A stretch of DNA of 64,000 bases from Fructobacillus sp. EFB-N1 (GTDB lineage Bacteria; Bacillota; Bacilli; Lactobacillales; Lactobacillaceae), in contig NZ_LDUY01000002.1 of assembly GCF_001038455.1 (NCBI RefSeq), forward strand, positions 1 through 64,000, read 5' to 3'. Under the pieces are notes generated by a model that saw only the letters and a list, made by a program, of their open reading frames with translations, searched no databases and was not told the origin of the DNA. Below are positions 47,306-56,220 of the stretch, in pieces (positions within the stretch are counted from its first letter, which is position 1; each line of letters starts with the position of its first letter). A program made the translations under genes and the position numbers.

Positions 47306-47326
47306 GGACCGCAAGGTCCTTTTTTT
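47306..47326 (+). terminator. terminator of the EIIC-family gene
   Basis: GGACC, loop GCAA, GGTCC and seven T residues. Confidence 0.85.
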
Positions 47327-47461
47327 CTTGCCTTTTGAGAAGAGCTTAGTTAGAATATTATGGTATCTTTTTTCAATCTTTCGGCAAATATAAAGAAATA
47401 AAATCATATAAAAAGCTGACAATGTTCGTATTTTTTATTATATTAAATTAATTATGAGAAA

Positions 47462-47494
47462 ATATATTCAGAATGTCCGAATATATGCTAGAAT
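47462..47494 (+). promoter_or_regulatory. inverted repeat and promoter of the APC permease gene
   Basis: ATATATTC (47462-47469) and GAATATAT (47479-47486) form an 8-bp inverted repeat with a 9-bp spacer. It lies over the -35 region (TTCAGA, 47467) and abuts the extended -10 TGCTAGAAT (47486-47494). This placement fits a repressor operator. Confidence 0.55.
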
Positions 47495-47532
47495 AGGAAT
47501 GTTAAATTTTCATCTAAATTGGAGGGCCACTC

Positions 47533-48852
47533 ATGGCAGAAGAAGAAAAGTTGAACAGAGGATTTGGTCTCTGGTCATCGTTAGCATTAGTGATCGGAAC
47601 CATCATCGGTTCTGGGATTTTCTTTAAGCAGGGATCTGTCCTGCAAACCGCAGGTGATACGAATACTGCCCTTTGGGCTTGGTTGGCGGGAGGAATCCTG
47701 ACCTTGACCGCCGGAATGACGGTAGCCGAAGTTGGCTCACAAATGGCGGAAACGGGTGGCATCTATTCTTACTTAACTCATCTATACGGTAAAACAACCG
47801 GTTATTTGGCTGGTTGGATGCAGGTGATTTTTTACGGTCCAGCGATGATGGGGGCAATCTCTGCTTACTTTGGTGTTTTATTTGTTTCTCTGTTTGGTTT
47901 AAAGAGTGTGTGGTCGTTGCCTACCGGCATGGTGGCCCTCGCTCTGGTTGGTTTGTTAAACTCGATTCCAAACCATTTTTCCGCCGGGTTCCAGGTCTTA
48001 ACAACTGTGATTAAGATGTTGCCGATTATCGCCTTGATTATTTTCGGCCTTTTCTTTGGAAAGCATGATGCCTTAGGTCAGATGGTGACGACGATGTCGC
48101 ACTCAAATGCTGGTGGTTTTGGAGTCGCTGTTTTGGCTACGCTTTTCGCCTATGATGGCTGGGTGACATTAGCAAACATTTCTGGTGAAATCAGAAACCC
48201 ACAAAAAGTCTTGCCAAAGGCAATCATTACCGGAATCTTGATTGTGATTGTGGCCTATATGGGTATTTCTTACGGGGCCTATCGTTCATTAACTGCTAAT
48301 GAAATTGTTGCTTTGGGGGAAAACACCACATTGAAGATGGCCACAAATGCTTTTGGTTACTGGGGTGGCCGTGTCCTTTCGGTTGCTGTTTTGGTTTCAT
48401 TAATCGGTACGTTAAACGGTAAGGTTGTCTCGTTTCCACGGATTTTGTATGTGATGGCTAAAAAAGGAGACTTCCCTTTTGCTAAAACTTTTGCTAAAAT
48501 CAACCACAAGTCCAAGACGCCGAATGCCGCAATTTGGTTAATGGTTGCCATTGCCTACCTGATGATGGCTTTGACGGACCCTGATCAATTATCGGATTAC
48601 GCGATCTTCGTGACTTTCTTGTTCTATATCCTGGTCTTTATCGGTGCCTTTAAATTGCGCCGACAAGATCCAAAGGGGCTGAAAAGAACTTTCTCAATGC
48701 CGTTTTACCCTGTTATTCCCATTGTGGCTATCTTGGGTTCACTCTACGTTGAGATTTCTGAAATTATTAACGATTTGCATGGAATCGGAATTTCGGTTAT
48801 CATAGTTCTAGCTGGTTTGCCACTGTACGGGTGGTTGAATCGAAAGAAATAA
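47533..48852 (+). CDS. APC family amino acid permease (SteT/LAT-like)
   Basis: A 439-aa, 12-helix transporter of the APC superfamily. The TM1 unwound signature is IGTIIGSGIFFKQG, followed by AEVGSQMAETGGIYSYL and FAYDGWVTLANISGEI in TM6, as in the SteT/LAT amino acid exchanger group. Ligands may be Ser/Thr, aromatic or branched-chain amino acids; this is not determinable here. TTGGAGGGCCACTC precedes the ATG. It is monocistronic, with its own promoter containing a palindromic operator-like element. Confidence 0.9.
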   Translation: MAEEEKLNRGFGLWSSLALVIGTIIGSGIFFKQGSVLQTAGDTNTALWAWLAGGILTLTAGMTVAEVGSQMAETGGIYSYLTHLYGKTTGYLAGWMQVIFYGPAMMGAISAYFGVLFVSLFGLKSVWSLPTGMVALALVGLLNSIPNHFSAGFQVLTTVIKMLPIIALIIFGLFFGKHDALGQMVTTMSHSNAGGFGVAVLATLFAYDGWVTLANISGEIRNPQKVLPKAIITGILIVIVAYMGISYGAYRSLTANEIVALGENTTLKMATNAFGYWGGRVLSVAVLVSLIGTLNGKVVSFPRILYVMAKKGDFPFAKTFAKINHKSKTPNAAIWLMVAIAYLMMALTDPDQLSDYAIFVTFLFYILVFIGAFKLRRQDPKGLKRTFSMPFYPVIPIVAILGSLYVEISEIINDLHGIGISVIIVLAGLPLYGWLNRKK

Positions 48853-48992
48853 CACTTAGATAAGCGCGAATTTCTCGAAATCGAGTTGTTCTTATACAAG
48901 AAATCCTATGTTTGTATATTTTCCTGACGAACGTTACGGAAGCGTTATCTGTTTTAATATTCTCGTAATATTGATTAGGGAAAATAATAACC

Positions 48993-49652
48993 ATGATGTT
49001 TAATAAAGTTTTACTTACAAGTATGGCCGTAGCCGGTTTAGCACTGACTGCCGCCAACACACAATTTAATAAAGGAAAATCAACCTCTGACCAAGCGGTT
49101 AAGGTTACTGATTCAGTGAACACTAAGAAGGTTTCTACTGCCGTTTCATCTGTTGATAATCTCAAGAGCTTGGAAAATACTGCAGCTAGCCAGACTGTTG
49201 CTTCATCTGATGATGACACTGCCAGTTCATCTGACGATACATCCAACAGTCAAAGCCAAGTGACTTCGTTGTCTGCAACGACAACTCAGGCAGCGCAAGC
49301 TACGCCTGTGGCCACTTCAACTGCTGCCCAAGCTTCATCGACAAGCACGGCAGCTGCATCAACTTCTTCCGCATCAACAGCAACGACATCAGTAGCTGCA
49401 ACAACTTCAACAGCCTCTGGTGACATTAACTGGTTGATTTCTCGTGAATCAGGCGGAAACGTGAATGCACAAAACGGACAATTCTATGGTATCGGGCAAT
49501 TGTCTCCTGCGGCCTATGCAACTTATGTACCTGGCCAAAACTACCAAGGTAATTATGCCGTTCAATTACAAGCTATGCAGGCTTATATTGCTGCCCGCTA
49601 TGGTTCTGTAGCAAATGCTATTAGCCACTTCCAAAGTAATGGTTGGTACTAA
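48993..49652 (+). CDS. secreted Apf-like protein with lysozyme/SLT-like C-terminal domain
   Basis: A 219-aa exported protein. The N-terminus MFNKVLLTSMAVAGLALT looks like a signal sequence with no lipobox. Residues 30-145 are a Ser/Thr/Ala-rich low-complexity linker. The last 75 residues match the C-terminal domain of the aggregation-promoting factor family of lactobacilli: LISRESGGNVNAQNG (likely catalytic Glu), YGIGQLSP, and AAR YGS...ISHFQSNGWY at the end. The fold resembles soluble lytic transglycosylases, so peptidoglycan remodelling or aggregation is likely. No LysM domain, unlike many relatives. TAGGGAAAATA is the RBS. Confidence 0.87.
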   Translation: MMFNKVLLTSMAVAGLALTAANTQFNKGKSTSDQAVKVTDSVNTKKVSTAVSSVDNLKSLENTAASQTVASSDDDTASSSDDTSNSQSQVTSLSATTTQAAQATPVATSTAAQASSTSTAAASTSSASTATTSVAATTSTASGDINWLISRESGGNVNAQNGQFYGIGQLSPAAYATYVPGQNYQGNYAVQLQAMQAYIAARYGSVANAISHFQSNGWY

Positions 49653-49672
49653 GCTATAAAAAATCGGAAAAC

Positions 49673-49700
49673 AAAGGGCCCCGTTAAGGGGTCCTTTTTT
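49673..49700 (+). terminator. terminator of the Apf-like gene
   Basis: AAAGGGCCCC, loop GTTAA, GGGGTCC and TTTTTT. Confidence 0.88.
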
Positions 49701-49761
49701 GCTCGAAGAAAGGCCTAATCGTGTATAATAGGGACTAAGGAAATAAAAAAGGAAGACAGAT

Positions 49762-50325
49762 ATGCCCCTTAATTTTTTAAAGCCCACCTATACGGTTGAG
49801 TCCGTCTATAACTTATCGGTGGCGGAGTTAAAAGACCAAGGTGTAAAAGCCGTATTAACAGACTTAGATAATACGTTGCTGGCTTGGAATAACCCCGATG
49901 GGACACCAGAATTGCATGCTTGGTTAAAAGAAATTAAAGCAGCCGGGATTGAGGTTGTTGTGGTTTCAAATAACACCTGGGACCGAGTCGAGAAGGCTGT
50001 TTCTGGTTTGGATGTTGACTATGTTGCCTGGTCCTTGAAGCCGATGCCGCGTGGTATTTTGAAGGTACTCAAAAAGCAGGGCTTGCAAAAAGAAGACGTG
50101 TTGATGGTTGGCGATCAGATGTTAACTGATGTTTGGGCGGCTCACTTGGCTGGCGTTAAATCAGTTTTGGTCAAGCAATTGGTCGAATCAGACATGTGGC
50201 AAACATGGTTTAACCGGACACTTGAAAAGCTAGCTAAAAAACTGATTTATAGCCAAAAGCACCCGCTAATCTGGCACGCAACTTTCAAGGAAGCTGTTTC
50301 TGCTAGGGAAAATGATAAAAATTAA
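49762..50325 (+). CDS. yqeG: YqeG family HAD phosphatase
   Basis: A 187-aa HAD-superfamily hydrolase of subfamily IIIA. Motif I is DLDNTLLAW; the conserved Lys is in SLKPMPRGILK and motif III is MVGDQMLTDVWAA. Its substrate is unknown, though it always heads the yqe cluster of Firmicutes. It may act in ribosome biogenesis. AAGGAAGACAGAT precedes the ATG. The stop and the next start share one base (TAATG), showing translational coupling. Confidence 0.93.
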   Translation: MPLNFLKPTYTVESVYNLSVAELKDQGVKAVLTDLDNTLLAWNNPDGTPELHAWLKEIKAAGIEVVVVSNNTWDRVEKAVSGLDVDYVAWSLKPMPRGILKVLKKQGLQKEDVLMVGDQMLTDVWAAHLAGVKSVLVKQLVESDMWQTWFNRTLEKLAKKLIYSQKHPLIWHATFKEAVSARENDKN

Positions 50326-51509
50326 TGACAGAAAAAGAATTTGAGCAAGAACAAGTGCAAACGATTGCAACCGATGAAGAGGTCCAGGAAGCTTTAGCTG
50401 AGGGATTATACTGCATTGGTTGTGGCGCTAAAATGCAAATTGATAATAAGGAAGAAGCGGGTTTTTTGCCGCTTTCTGCCTTAAAGAAACAACTGATGGC
50501 CGAAGAATTACTATGCCGACGTTGCTTCCGTTTGCGCCATTATAACGAAATTCAACCCGTTGAACTAACGGATGATGATTTTGCGAACTTGCTTCATCAG
50601 GTTTCTAAGACGAAGTCTTTGATTGTCTACGTTTTGGATTTGTTTGATTTTTCAGGCTCAACCATCCCTGGCTTACCACGCTTTGTTGGCCAAGAGAATC
50701 CGATTTTGGTCCTTGCCAACAAGGTTGATCTTTTGCCTAAGTCCTTAAAGGAACATAAGTTAAAGAATTGGGTCCAAGGACAGTTAAAGGAACAGGGCAT
50801 TAACCCTGTTGGAATTGAACTTGTTTCTGCTGCCCATCCAAAAAATTTGGATCAAATTTTAGATAAAATTGATACACTGCGCGATGGTCGTGACGTTTAC
50901 GTCGTTGGAACAACCAATGTTGGTAAATCAACCTTAATTAACCAAATTATTAAGTCAAAAACAGGCGTTCAAGAGTTAATCACGACTTCACGCTTCCCAG
51001 GAACGACCTTGGATCAAATTGCGATTCCATTGGACGATAGCCAATCTTTGATTGACACACCTGGGATTATTAAAAAGGACCAGTACGCCCATTGGATGAC
51101 TGATAAAGACCTTAAGTACGTTTTGCCAAAGGCTGAGATTAAAGCCCGGACTTATCAATTAAATCCGGATCAAACACTTTTCTTTGGGGCTCTAGCACGC
51201 TTTGATTTGGTAATTTGTCCTGCAGATGGAGCAAAAGCGGCTGTCACGGCCTACTTTGAAAATAATCTGATGATTCATCGCACGAAGCGTCAGGGTGCAG
51301 ATGATTTCTATGCGAAGCACAAAGGCCAATTATTGACACCAGCACCAGCTGATGAAAATGTTGACTTCGCTAAATTCGAATTTAAAATTAACGAAAAGAT
51401 GGACTTGGTCTATGCTGGTTTGGGCTTTATTACCTTGCCAGCTGGAATTCACGTCCAGGCCTATGCTCCTAAGGGAGTCGGGGTCTTCTTACGAAAGGCA
51501 ATGATTTAA
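50325..51509 (+). CDS. yqeH: ribosome biogenesis GTPase YqeH
   Basis: A 394-aa circularly permuted GTPase needed for 30S assembly. A treble-clef zinc finger (CIGCGAKMQ and LCRRCFRLRHY) leads, then the permuted G-motifs: G4 ANKVDLLP, G5 VSAAHPKN, G1 GTTNVGKST, G3 DTPG. The C-terminal domain is an RNA- or protein-binding module. The start overlaps yqeG by one base and the stop overlaps yhbY by one base; GGGAAAATGATAAAA is the RBS region. Confidence 0.96.
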   Translation: MTEKEFEQEQVQTIATDEEVQEALAEGLYCIGCGAKMQIDNKEEAGFLPLSALKKQLMAEELLCRRCFRLRHYNEIQPVELTDDDFANLLHQVSKTKSLIVYVLDLFDFSGSTIPGLPRFVGQENPILVLANKVDLLPKSLKEHKLKNWVQGQLKEQGINPVGIELVSAAHPKNLDQILDKIDTLRDGRDVYVVGTTNVGKSTLINQIIKSKTGVQELITTSRFPGTTLDQIAIPLDDSQSLIDTPGIIKKDQYAHWMTDKDLKYVLPKAEIKARTYQLNPDQTLFFGALARFDLVICPADGAKAAVTAYFENNLMIHRTKRQGADDFYAKHKGQLLTPAPADENVDFAKFEFKINEKMDLVYAGLGFITLPAGIHVQAYAPKGVGVFLRKAMI

Positions 51510-51826
51510 TGCAAAATTTAACTGGAAAACAAAAACGCTACCTGCGGTCACAAGCGAACGGGTTAACACCGATCTTCTCTGTTGGGAAAGCCGGAGCTAA
51601 CCAGGAATGGTTGGCGGAGGTCAAAAAGGCGTTGGCTAAGCGTGAGTTGATTAAGGTCAACTTGCAACAAGGAAGTGACTGGTCAGCCAAGGACTTGGCT
51701 GCCTTTATTGAAGAAGAATCAACGGTGACGGTTGCTCAGGTAATTGGAAAAACCTTGGTCTTGTATGAACCAGCAACGGATGCAAAATATGTGAAGTATT
51801 CAGTTGAAGTGGAAAAGATTCGTTAG
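51509..51826 (+). CDS. yhbY: CRM-domain ribosome assembly RNA-binding protein YhbY
   Basis: A 105-aa CRM-domain protein. The conserved start is LTGKQKRYLRSQANGL, followed by FSVGKAGANQEWL, and the GxxG-type loop. It binds pre-50S rRNA. It is coupled to yqeH (TAATG). In the classical order nadD follows; here only 42 bases separate it from yqeK, so nadD is absent from the cluster. Confidence 0.95.
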   Translation: MQNLTGKQKRYLRSQANGLTPIFSVGKAGANQEWLAEVKKALAKRELIKVNLQQGSDWSAKDLAAFIEEESTVTVAQVIGKTLVLYEPATDAKYVKYSVEVEKIR

Positions 51827-51868
51827 ACAGAGAGCTTTTCCACTAAATTTTGTGAAGAGGGGGAACAG

Positions 51869-52453
51869 ATGACAGCTTTTGAAGAAGAGTTGTATGCAGT
51901 TGAAAAAAAGGTTTCGGCCCAGCTTTCAGATGGCCGGTTCCAACATTGCTTACGCGTTTCAGATTATGCCCGTAAGTTGGCTCAAAAAAATGGTGTTGAT
52001 GAAAACCAAGCGGCATTGGCCGGTTTGGTCCACGACTATGCCAAGGAACGGCCAGCTGAGGACTTTTTAGTAGCAATTGACCGTTTTCACTTGGATCCTA
52101 ATTTGAAAAACTGGAGCCGAGCTATTTGGCATGGTGTTGTTGGGGCAGAAATGATTCAAGATGAGTTGGGGATTGATGACCCAGCCATCCTAGATGCTGT
52201 TCGGTTGCACACAACTGGAGACGGTGTGGAGATGCCGACTTTAGCGAAGATTGTTTTCATGGCCGATTACTTGGAAACTGGTCGTGATTTTCCAGGCGTC
52301 AAAGAGGCCCGAGAAATCACGAATAAGTCCTTGGACCGGGGTGTTTTCTATCAGTTACAGCACATCCTCTCGTTTTTGGCCGAGAATGGTAACGTGATCT
52401 ATCCCAAGACCTTCACCAGTTATAATGACTGGGCTCGTCATTTTGCAGAATAA
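51869..52453 (+). CDS. yqeK: YqeK family HD-domain hydrolase
   Basis: A 194-aa metal-dependent HD phosphohydrolase. Motifs: HCLRVSDYARKLA, LVHDYAKE, HGVVGAEM, AVRLHTTGD and FMADYLE. Relatives include diadenosine tetraphosphatases (Ap4A hydrolase of the YqeK type). GAGGGGGAACAG precedes the ATG. It lies between yhbY and rsfS, as in other Firmicutes except for the missing nadD. Confidence 0.94.
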   Translation: MTAFEEELYAVEKKVSAQLSDGRFQHCLRVSDYARKLAQKNGVDENQAALAGLVHDYAKERPAEDFLVAIDRFHLDPNLKNWSRAIWHGVVGAEMIQDELGIDDPAILDAVRLHTTGDGVEMPTLAKIVFMADYLETGRDFPGVKEAREITNKSLDRGVFYQLQHILSFLAENGNVIYPKTFTSYNDWARHFAE

Positions 52454-52465
52454 GAAGGAGTTTAC

Positions 52466-52840
52466 ATGACAACCATCAATTCAAAGGATTTGTTGCAAAC
52501 AGTTGTTTCCGCCATTGATAGTAAGCACGGTGATCGCATCACCGCCTTAGATATGCAAAAGGTATCCTTACTGGCCGACTATTTTGTGATTGCATCGGCG
52601 GGTTCTAGCCGCCAGGTGCAAGCGATTGTCCGTGAAGTCAAGGAAGAAGTTCAAAAGGCCGGGGGACAGGTACTCAATATTGAGGGCTACGACCGTGCCG
52701 AATGGGTTTCATTAGACCTCGGTGATATTATCGTCCATGTTTTTGATGAAGAGTCTCGTGATTTCTACCATCTGGACCGCCTTTGGTTCGATGCTGAAAA
52801 TGTCGACTTAACGAATTACCTCGCAGAAGAAGTATATTAA
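52466..52840 (+). CDS. rsfS: ribosomal silencing factor RsfS
   Basis: A 124-aa protein of the RsfS/YbeB/Iojap family, which binds L14 and blocks subunit joining in starvation. Family signatures are DYFVIASAGSSRQVQAI and HVFDEESRDFYHLDRLW. GAAGGAGTTTAC precedes the ATG. It starts 12 bases after yqeK. It is followed by a strong hairpin before yqeM. Confidence 0.96.
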   Translation: MTTINSKDLLQTVVSAIDSKHGDRITALDMQKVSLLADYFVIASAGSSRQVQAIVREVKEEVQKAGGQVLNIEGYDRAEWVSLDLGDIIVHVFDEESRDFYHLDRLWFDAENVDLTNYLAEEVY

Positions 52841-52857
52841 TCAATCAGTAAGATATC

Positions 52858-52896
52858 TGGCTGGGGGTTGGTCTTTGATGGACTGGCCACCAGCCA
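52858..52896 (+). other. strong RNA hairpin between rsfS and yqeM
   Basis: TGGCTGG pairs with CCAGCCA, and TTGGTC pairs with GACTGG inside it, around the loop TTTGATG. There is no T-run, so it is not a standard terminator. It ends 22 bases before the yqeM start and could influence processing or stability. Confidence 0.7.
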
Positions 52897-52918
52897 ATGT
52901 TGTTTAAGTGAGAAAAAG

Positions 52919-53683
52919 ATGACTGACGAAAATAATGCACCATACCAAACCTTTGCTAGCCTCTATGACAATCTCTTCGATGGTGATTTGTATGTGGACT
53001 GGCAGCACTATGTAGAAGACCATCTACCCGCTAGTAAAATTCTTGATTTGGGTGGTGGCGCTGGTCGACTAGCTGTTTTATTGGCGAAAAAAGGATTTAC
53101 GGTTGATCTCTTAGATATGGCACCCGCCATGCTCTCCTTGGCGCAAAAGCATGCCGAAGAGGCGAATGTTGACCTACGTTTATTGGAGGCCGATATTCGC
53201 GACTTTTCAGATTGGGAAGAAAAGTATCCAGCCATTGTTTCCTTTGCGGATACCTTTAACTACCTACCTGGGAAAGCGGATTTTCAAGCGGGCCTTAAGC
53301 AGGTTTACGATCACTTGGAGCCCGGTGGGACTTTCTTATTTGATGTGATTACGCCCTACCAAGTCAACGTTTTGTATGACAATTACTGCTATAATAATGA
53401 TGATGATCCGGACCAAATCTTTATGTGGACTAGTTTTCCCGGTGAAGAAAAGAATTCCGTTGATCATGATTTAAAGTTCTTTTTGTACAATGAGGATATT
53501 GATGCCTTTAACCTAGTGCGCGAAGTTCATCACGAACAGACCTATGACATGGCTTACTACCAAAAGGCCTTGCGCAAGGCTGGCTTTGACCAAGTGGAAA
53601 TCAGCGCTGATTTTGGTCGCAAAACAGCTGATAACCAGGATGATCGTTGGTTCTTTGTGGCTCATAAAGGAGGAGTATCATGA
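52919..53683 (+). CDS. yqeM: class I SAM-dependent methyltransferase YqeM
   Basis: A 254-aa methyltransferase. SAM motif I is ILDLGGGAGRLAVLLA, with motif II LDMAPAML. It resembles the uncharacterised YqeM family; the substrate is unknown. The start at 52919 (MTDENNAPYQTFA) is preceded by only a weak RBS (GTGAGAAAAAG); the in-frame TTG/GTG upstream extension covers the hairpin. Its stop overlaps tmcAL by four bases. Confidence 0.9.
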   Translation: MTDENNAPYQTFASLYDNLFDGDLYVDWQHYVEDHLPASKILDLGGGAGRLAVLLAKKGFTVDLLDMAPAMLSLAQKHAEEANVDLRLLEADIRDFSDWEEKYPAIVSFADTFNYLPGKADFQAGLKQVYDHLEPGGTFLFDVITPYQVNVLYDNYCYNNDDDPDQIFMWTSFPGEEKNSVDHDLKFFLYNEDIDAFNLVREVHHEQTYDMAYYQKALRKAGFDQVEISADFGRKTADNQDDRWFFVAHKGGVS

Positions 53684-54861
53684 AAGCGGTCGGTATTATT
53701 GCAGAATATAACCCCTTCCATAATGGCCACGCTTACCATATTCAAAAGGCCAAAGAGCTAACGAATGCTGATTTAGCAGTAGTGGTGATGTCTGGCAACT
53801 TTGTCCAGCGTGGTGAACCGGCCATTTTGGATAAGTGGGAGCGGACCAAACTGGCTTTGGCTGCTGGTGCTGATTTGGTGGTTGAATTACCGATCTTTTA
53901 TGCGGTGCAACCTGGCCACTTGTTTGCAGCTGGCGCCATTCAAATTTTGCAAGCGCTGGGTGTTAAAGACCTGGTTTTTGGTTCGGAACACCCGGAAGTT
54001 GACTTTCTGGATTTGGCCAAGCAAGCCTTGGCTATTGAAAGCGAAGGGCAGTTTACTGACCGGACTCAGACCTATGCTTCGGCCTACGCTCAACAGCTAG
54101 AAGAGCAGACCGGCTTTAAAATGGAAGACCCAAACGATATTTTGGCATTTTCCTATGCCAAAGCCGTGGTTGCGAGTGGTCAGGAAATGAAATTGTACCC
54201 AATTGGCCGTTTGGAAGCGGGTTACCATGATCAGACCTTTGAGGAGGGGCAGACGATTGCTTCGGCCTCTTCAATTCGACTTGCTCTTCACAAGGCAAAG
54301 TTTGAAAAAATCAGGCCAGTCGTTTCGGACCAAGCCTTCGAGGCCCTGTCAACAAAGCCAACCGCTTTAGCGTTTGAAAAGCCCTTCTTTGAGTTGCTTC
54401 GCTACCGCCTGTTGACTGATACGGTCGGGCAGTTAGGACAGGTGTACCAAATGGCCGAAGGTTTGGAACACCGACTGGCGGGTGTTGCCTCAGCTGTTGA
54501 AGGACCACAGTCTTACCAGTCCTTTATTAAATCAGTGAAGACTAAGCGCTATACCTTTGCTCGAATTCAACGAACGTTGTTGTACACACTTTTGAACATT
54601 AAAGTCGATCAAATGCAGGCTGCCATGGCGGATTCTTATATTCGTCTGCTCGGCTTTAATGACTTGGGCCAGGCCTATTTGAGTGAAGTCAAGCGGACAG
54701 CAACGCTGCCAATTATTTCGCGAGTGGATATGTCACTGGCGAAAGCTAATTTACGACTCGATTATAAAGCCGGTCAAATCTGGCAAGTATTAGCTGGTCA
54801 AACTCATGCTAAGCAGGGGCAAGACGTCGGTCGTAAGCCAATTTATCAGAGTCAGGAGTAA
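53680..54861 (+). CDS. tmcAL: tRNA(Met) cytidine acetate ligase TmcAL (YlbM)
   Basis: A 393-aa nucleotidyltransferase-fold enzyme that makes N4-acetylcytidine at the wobble base of elongator tRNA-Met, from acetate and ATP. The signature is GIIAEYNPFHNGHAYHI (HxGH at about residues 17-20), then VVMSGNFVQRGEPA. AAAGGAGGAGTATC precedes the ATG, which overlaps the yqeM stop (ATGA). Full length for the family. Confidence 0.95.
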   Translation: MKAVGIIAEYNPFHNGHAYHIQKAKELTNADLAVVVMSGNFVQRGEPAILDKWERTKLALAAGADLVVELPIFYAVQPGHLFAAGAIQILQALGVKDLVFGSEHPEVDFLDLAKQALAIESEGQFTDRTQTYASAYAQQLEEQTGFKMEDPNDILAFSYAKAVVASGQEMKLYPIGRLEAGYHDQTFEEGQTIASASSIRLALHKAKFEKIRPVVSDQAFEALSTKPTALAFEKPFFELLRYRLLTDTVGQLGQVYQMAEGLEHRLAGVASAVEGPQSYQSFIKSVKTKRYTFARIQRTLLYTLLNIKVDQMQAAMADSYIRLLGFNDLGQAYLSEVKRTATLPIISRVDMSLAKANLRLDYKAGQIWQVLAGQTHAKQGQDVGRKPIYQSQE

Positions 54862-54865
54862 AATC

Positions 54866-55429
54866 ATGAAGTACGCCAAGCAACAATTAGCAAAGTTTCA
54901 ACAAAGCCCATTAGTAATTGATGAAAAATTAGACCTACAATATTTGATTGATGAGCGTTTTTCTGATTTAATTATTAAGGCGCCATTCGTGCAGGTTAAG
55001 GGGACTATTAAAACATTGGCAAACGAAGACATCGTTTTGTCTGCCAGTGTTCATGCTGATTTAATCCTGCCATCATCAAGGTCACTTGCACCGGTTGATT
55101 GGTCAACTGCTGTTGATATCCATGAAACCTATGTGGCTGATGAAGAACGCTTACAACGTTTTGATGAGGATGAGGCAGTTTTTGTTTTAGAAGAAAGCAG
55201 CCTAGACTTGGATTCGGTTATCTTAGATAATTTGGTAGCCGCTTTGCCAAGTCAAATTTTGACCACAGAAGAGGCCGCAGGGGCAGATCTGCCAACTGGT
55301 CAGGACTGGCAAGTTATCTCAGAAGAGGACTTTGCCAGACAAGAACAAGAAAAGAAAGAAGAAGCAACAGATGAGAAACAGGCTCTCGATCCCCGCCTGT
55401 CGAAACTGGATGATTTCTTTAAAAAATGA
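54866..55429 (+). CDS. yceD: YceD family (DUF177) 23S rRNA accumulation protein
   Basis: A 187-aa acidic DUF177 protein. Family pattern: DLQYLIDERFSDLIIKAPF, HADLILPSSRSL and a C-terminal segment ending DPRLSKLDDFFKK. It is thought to act in large-subunit rRNA accumulation. The start at 54866 follows CAGGAGTAAAATC; a longer frame runs back into tmcAL. It is normally followed by rpmF (L32); here a two-component system follows instead. Confidence 0.9.
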   Translation: MKYAKQQLAKFQQSPLVIDEKLDLQYLIDERFSDLIIKAPFVQVKGTIKTLANEDIVLSASVHADLILPSSRSLAPVDWSTAVDIHETYVADEERLQRFDEDEAVFVLEESSLDLDSVILDNLVAALPSQILTTEEAAGADLPTGQDWQVISEEDFARQEQEKKEEATDEKQALDPRLSKLDDFFKK

Positions 55430-55529
55430 GAAAATTTTGACGTTTATGGTAGAATAAGATTAGAACTTATTCATTTTTGTTCGATGGCACTTGAGCTATT
55501 GAGCATCCAGGGACGTCGTGAGGGAAAAT

Positions 55530-56219
55530 ATGAGTCGGATTTTAATTGTAGAAGATGAAGAAAACTTGGCGAAGTTCGTCAGTTTAGAGTTAAAGCATGA
55601 AGGTTATGACGTGGAAACGGTCTTAAACGGCCGCGAGGGCTTGGACAAGGCCTTAAACGAGGACTTCGACCTAATTTTGCTTGATTTGATGTTGCCAGAA
55701 TTAAATGGTTTTGAAGTCGCTCGTCGCTTGCGTGAAGTGAAGAAGACGCCGATTATCATGATGACGGCCCGTGACTCTGTGATTGACCGAGTTTCAGGTT
55801 TGGATTATGGTGCTGATGACTATGTTGTCAAGCCGTTTGCCATTGAAGAATTGTTAGCCCGCGTGCGGTCACTTTTGCGTCGAATCGATATTGAACAAAA
55901 CCCAGCAGATAAGTCACCTTCGATTATTCGCTTTAAGAACTTGCAACTGGAAAAAGAAAACCGGATTGCACGCCGTGATGATCAAGTGATTAACTTGACG
56001 AAGCGTGAATACGATTTGTTGTTGCTATTGGTTGAAAATATTAATGTCGTGCAGTCACGCGAAAAGTTACTTAAAGAAGTTTGGGGCTTTGACACACAAA
56101 TCGAAACCAACGTTGTTGATGTTTATATCCGTTACTTGCGTAATAAGTTGGATGATCCAGAATCAAAGACTTCTTATATCCAAACTGTTCGTGGAACGGG
56201 TTATGTAATGCGGAGCTAA
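55530..56219 (+). CDS. OmpR-family response regulator
   Basis: A 229-aa regulator. Receiver domain (1-118) with the phosphoacceptor Asp in DLILLDLMLPELNGF (about residue 52), Lys in VVKPFAIEELLAR, and a winged-helix DNA-binding domain (about 130-229) ending YIQTVRGTGYVMRS. It resembles LisR/CsrR/ArlR-type regulators. The start ATG at 55530 follows GTGAGGGAAAAT. The kinase gene follows at once (next start one base after the stop). Confidence 0.93.
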   Translation: MSRILIVEDEENLAKFVSLELKHEGYDVETVLNGREGLDKALNEDFDLILLDLMLPELNGFEVARRLREVKKTPIIMMTARDSVIDRVSGLDYGADDYVVKPFAIEELLARVRSLLRRIDIEQNPADKSPSIIRFKNLQLEKENRIARRDDQVINLTKREYDLLLLLVENINVVQSREKLLKEVWGFDTQIETNVVDVYIRYLRNKLDDPESKTSYIQTVRGTGYVMRS

Positions 56220-56220
56220 G

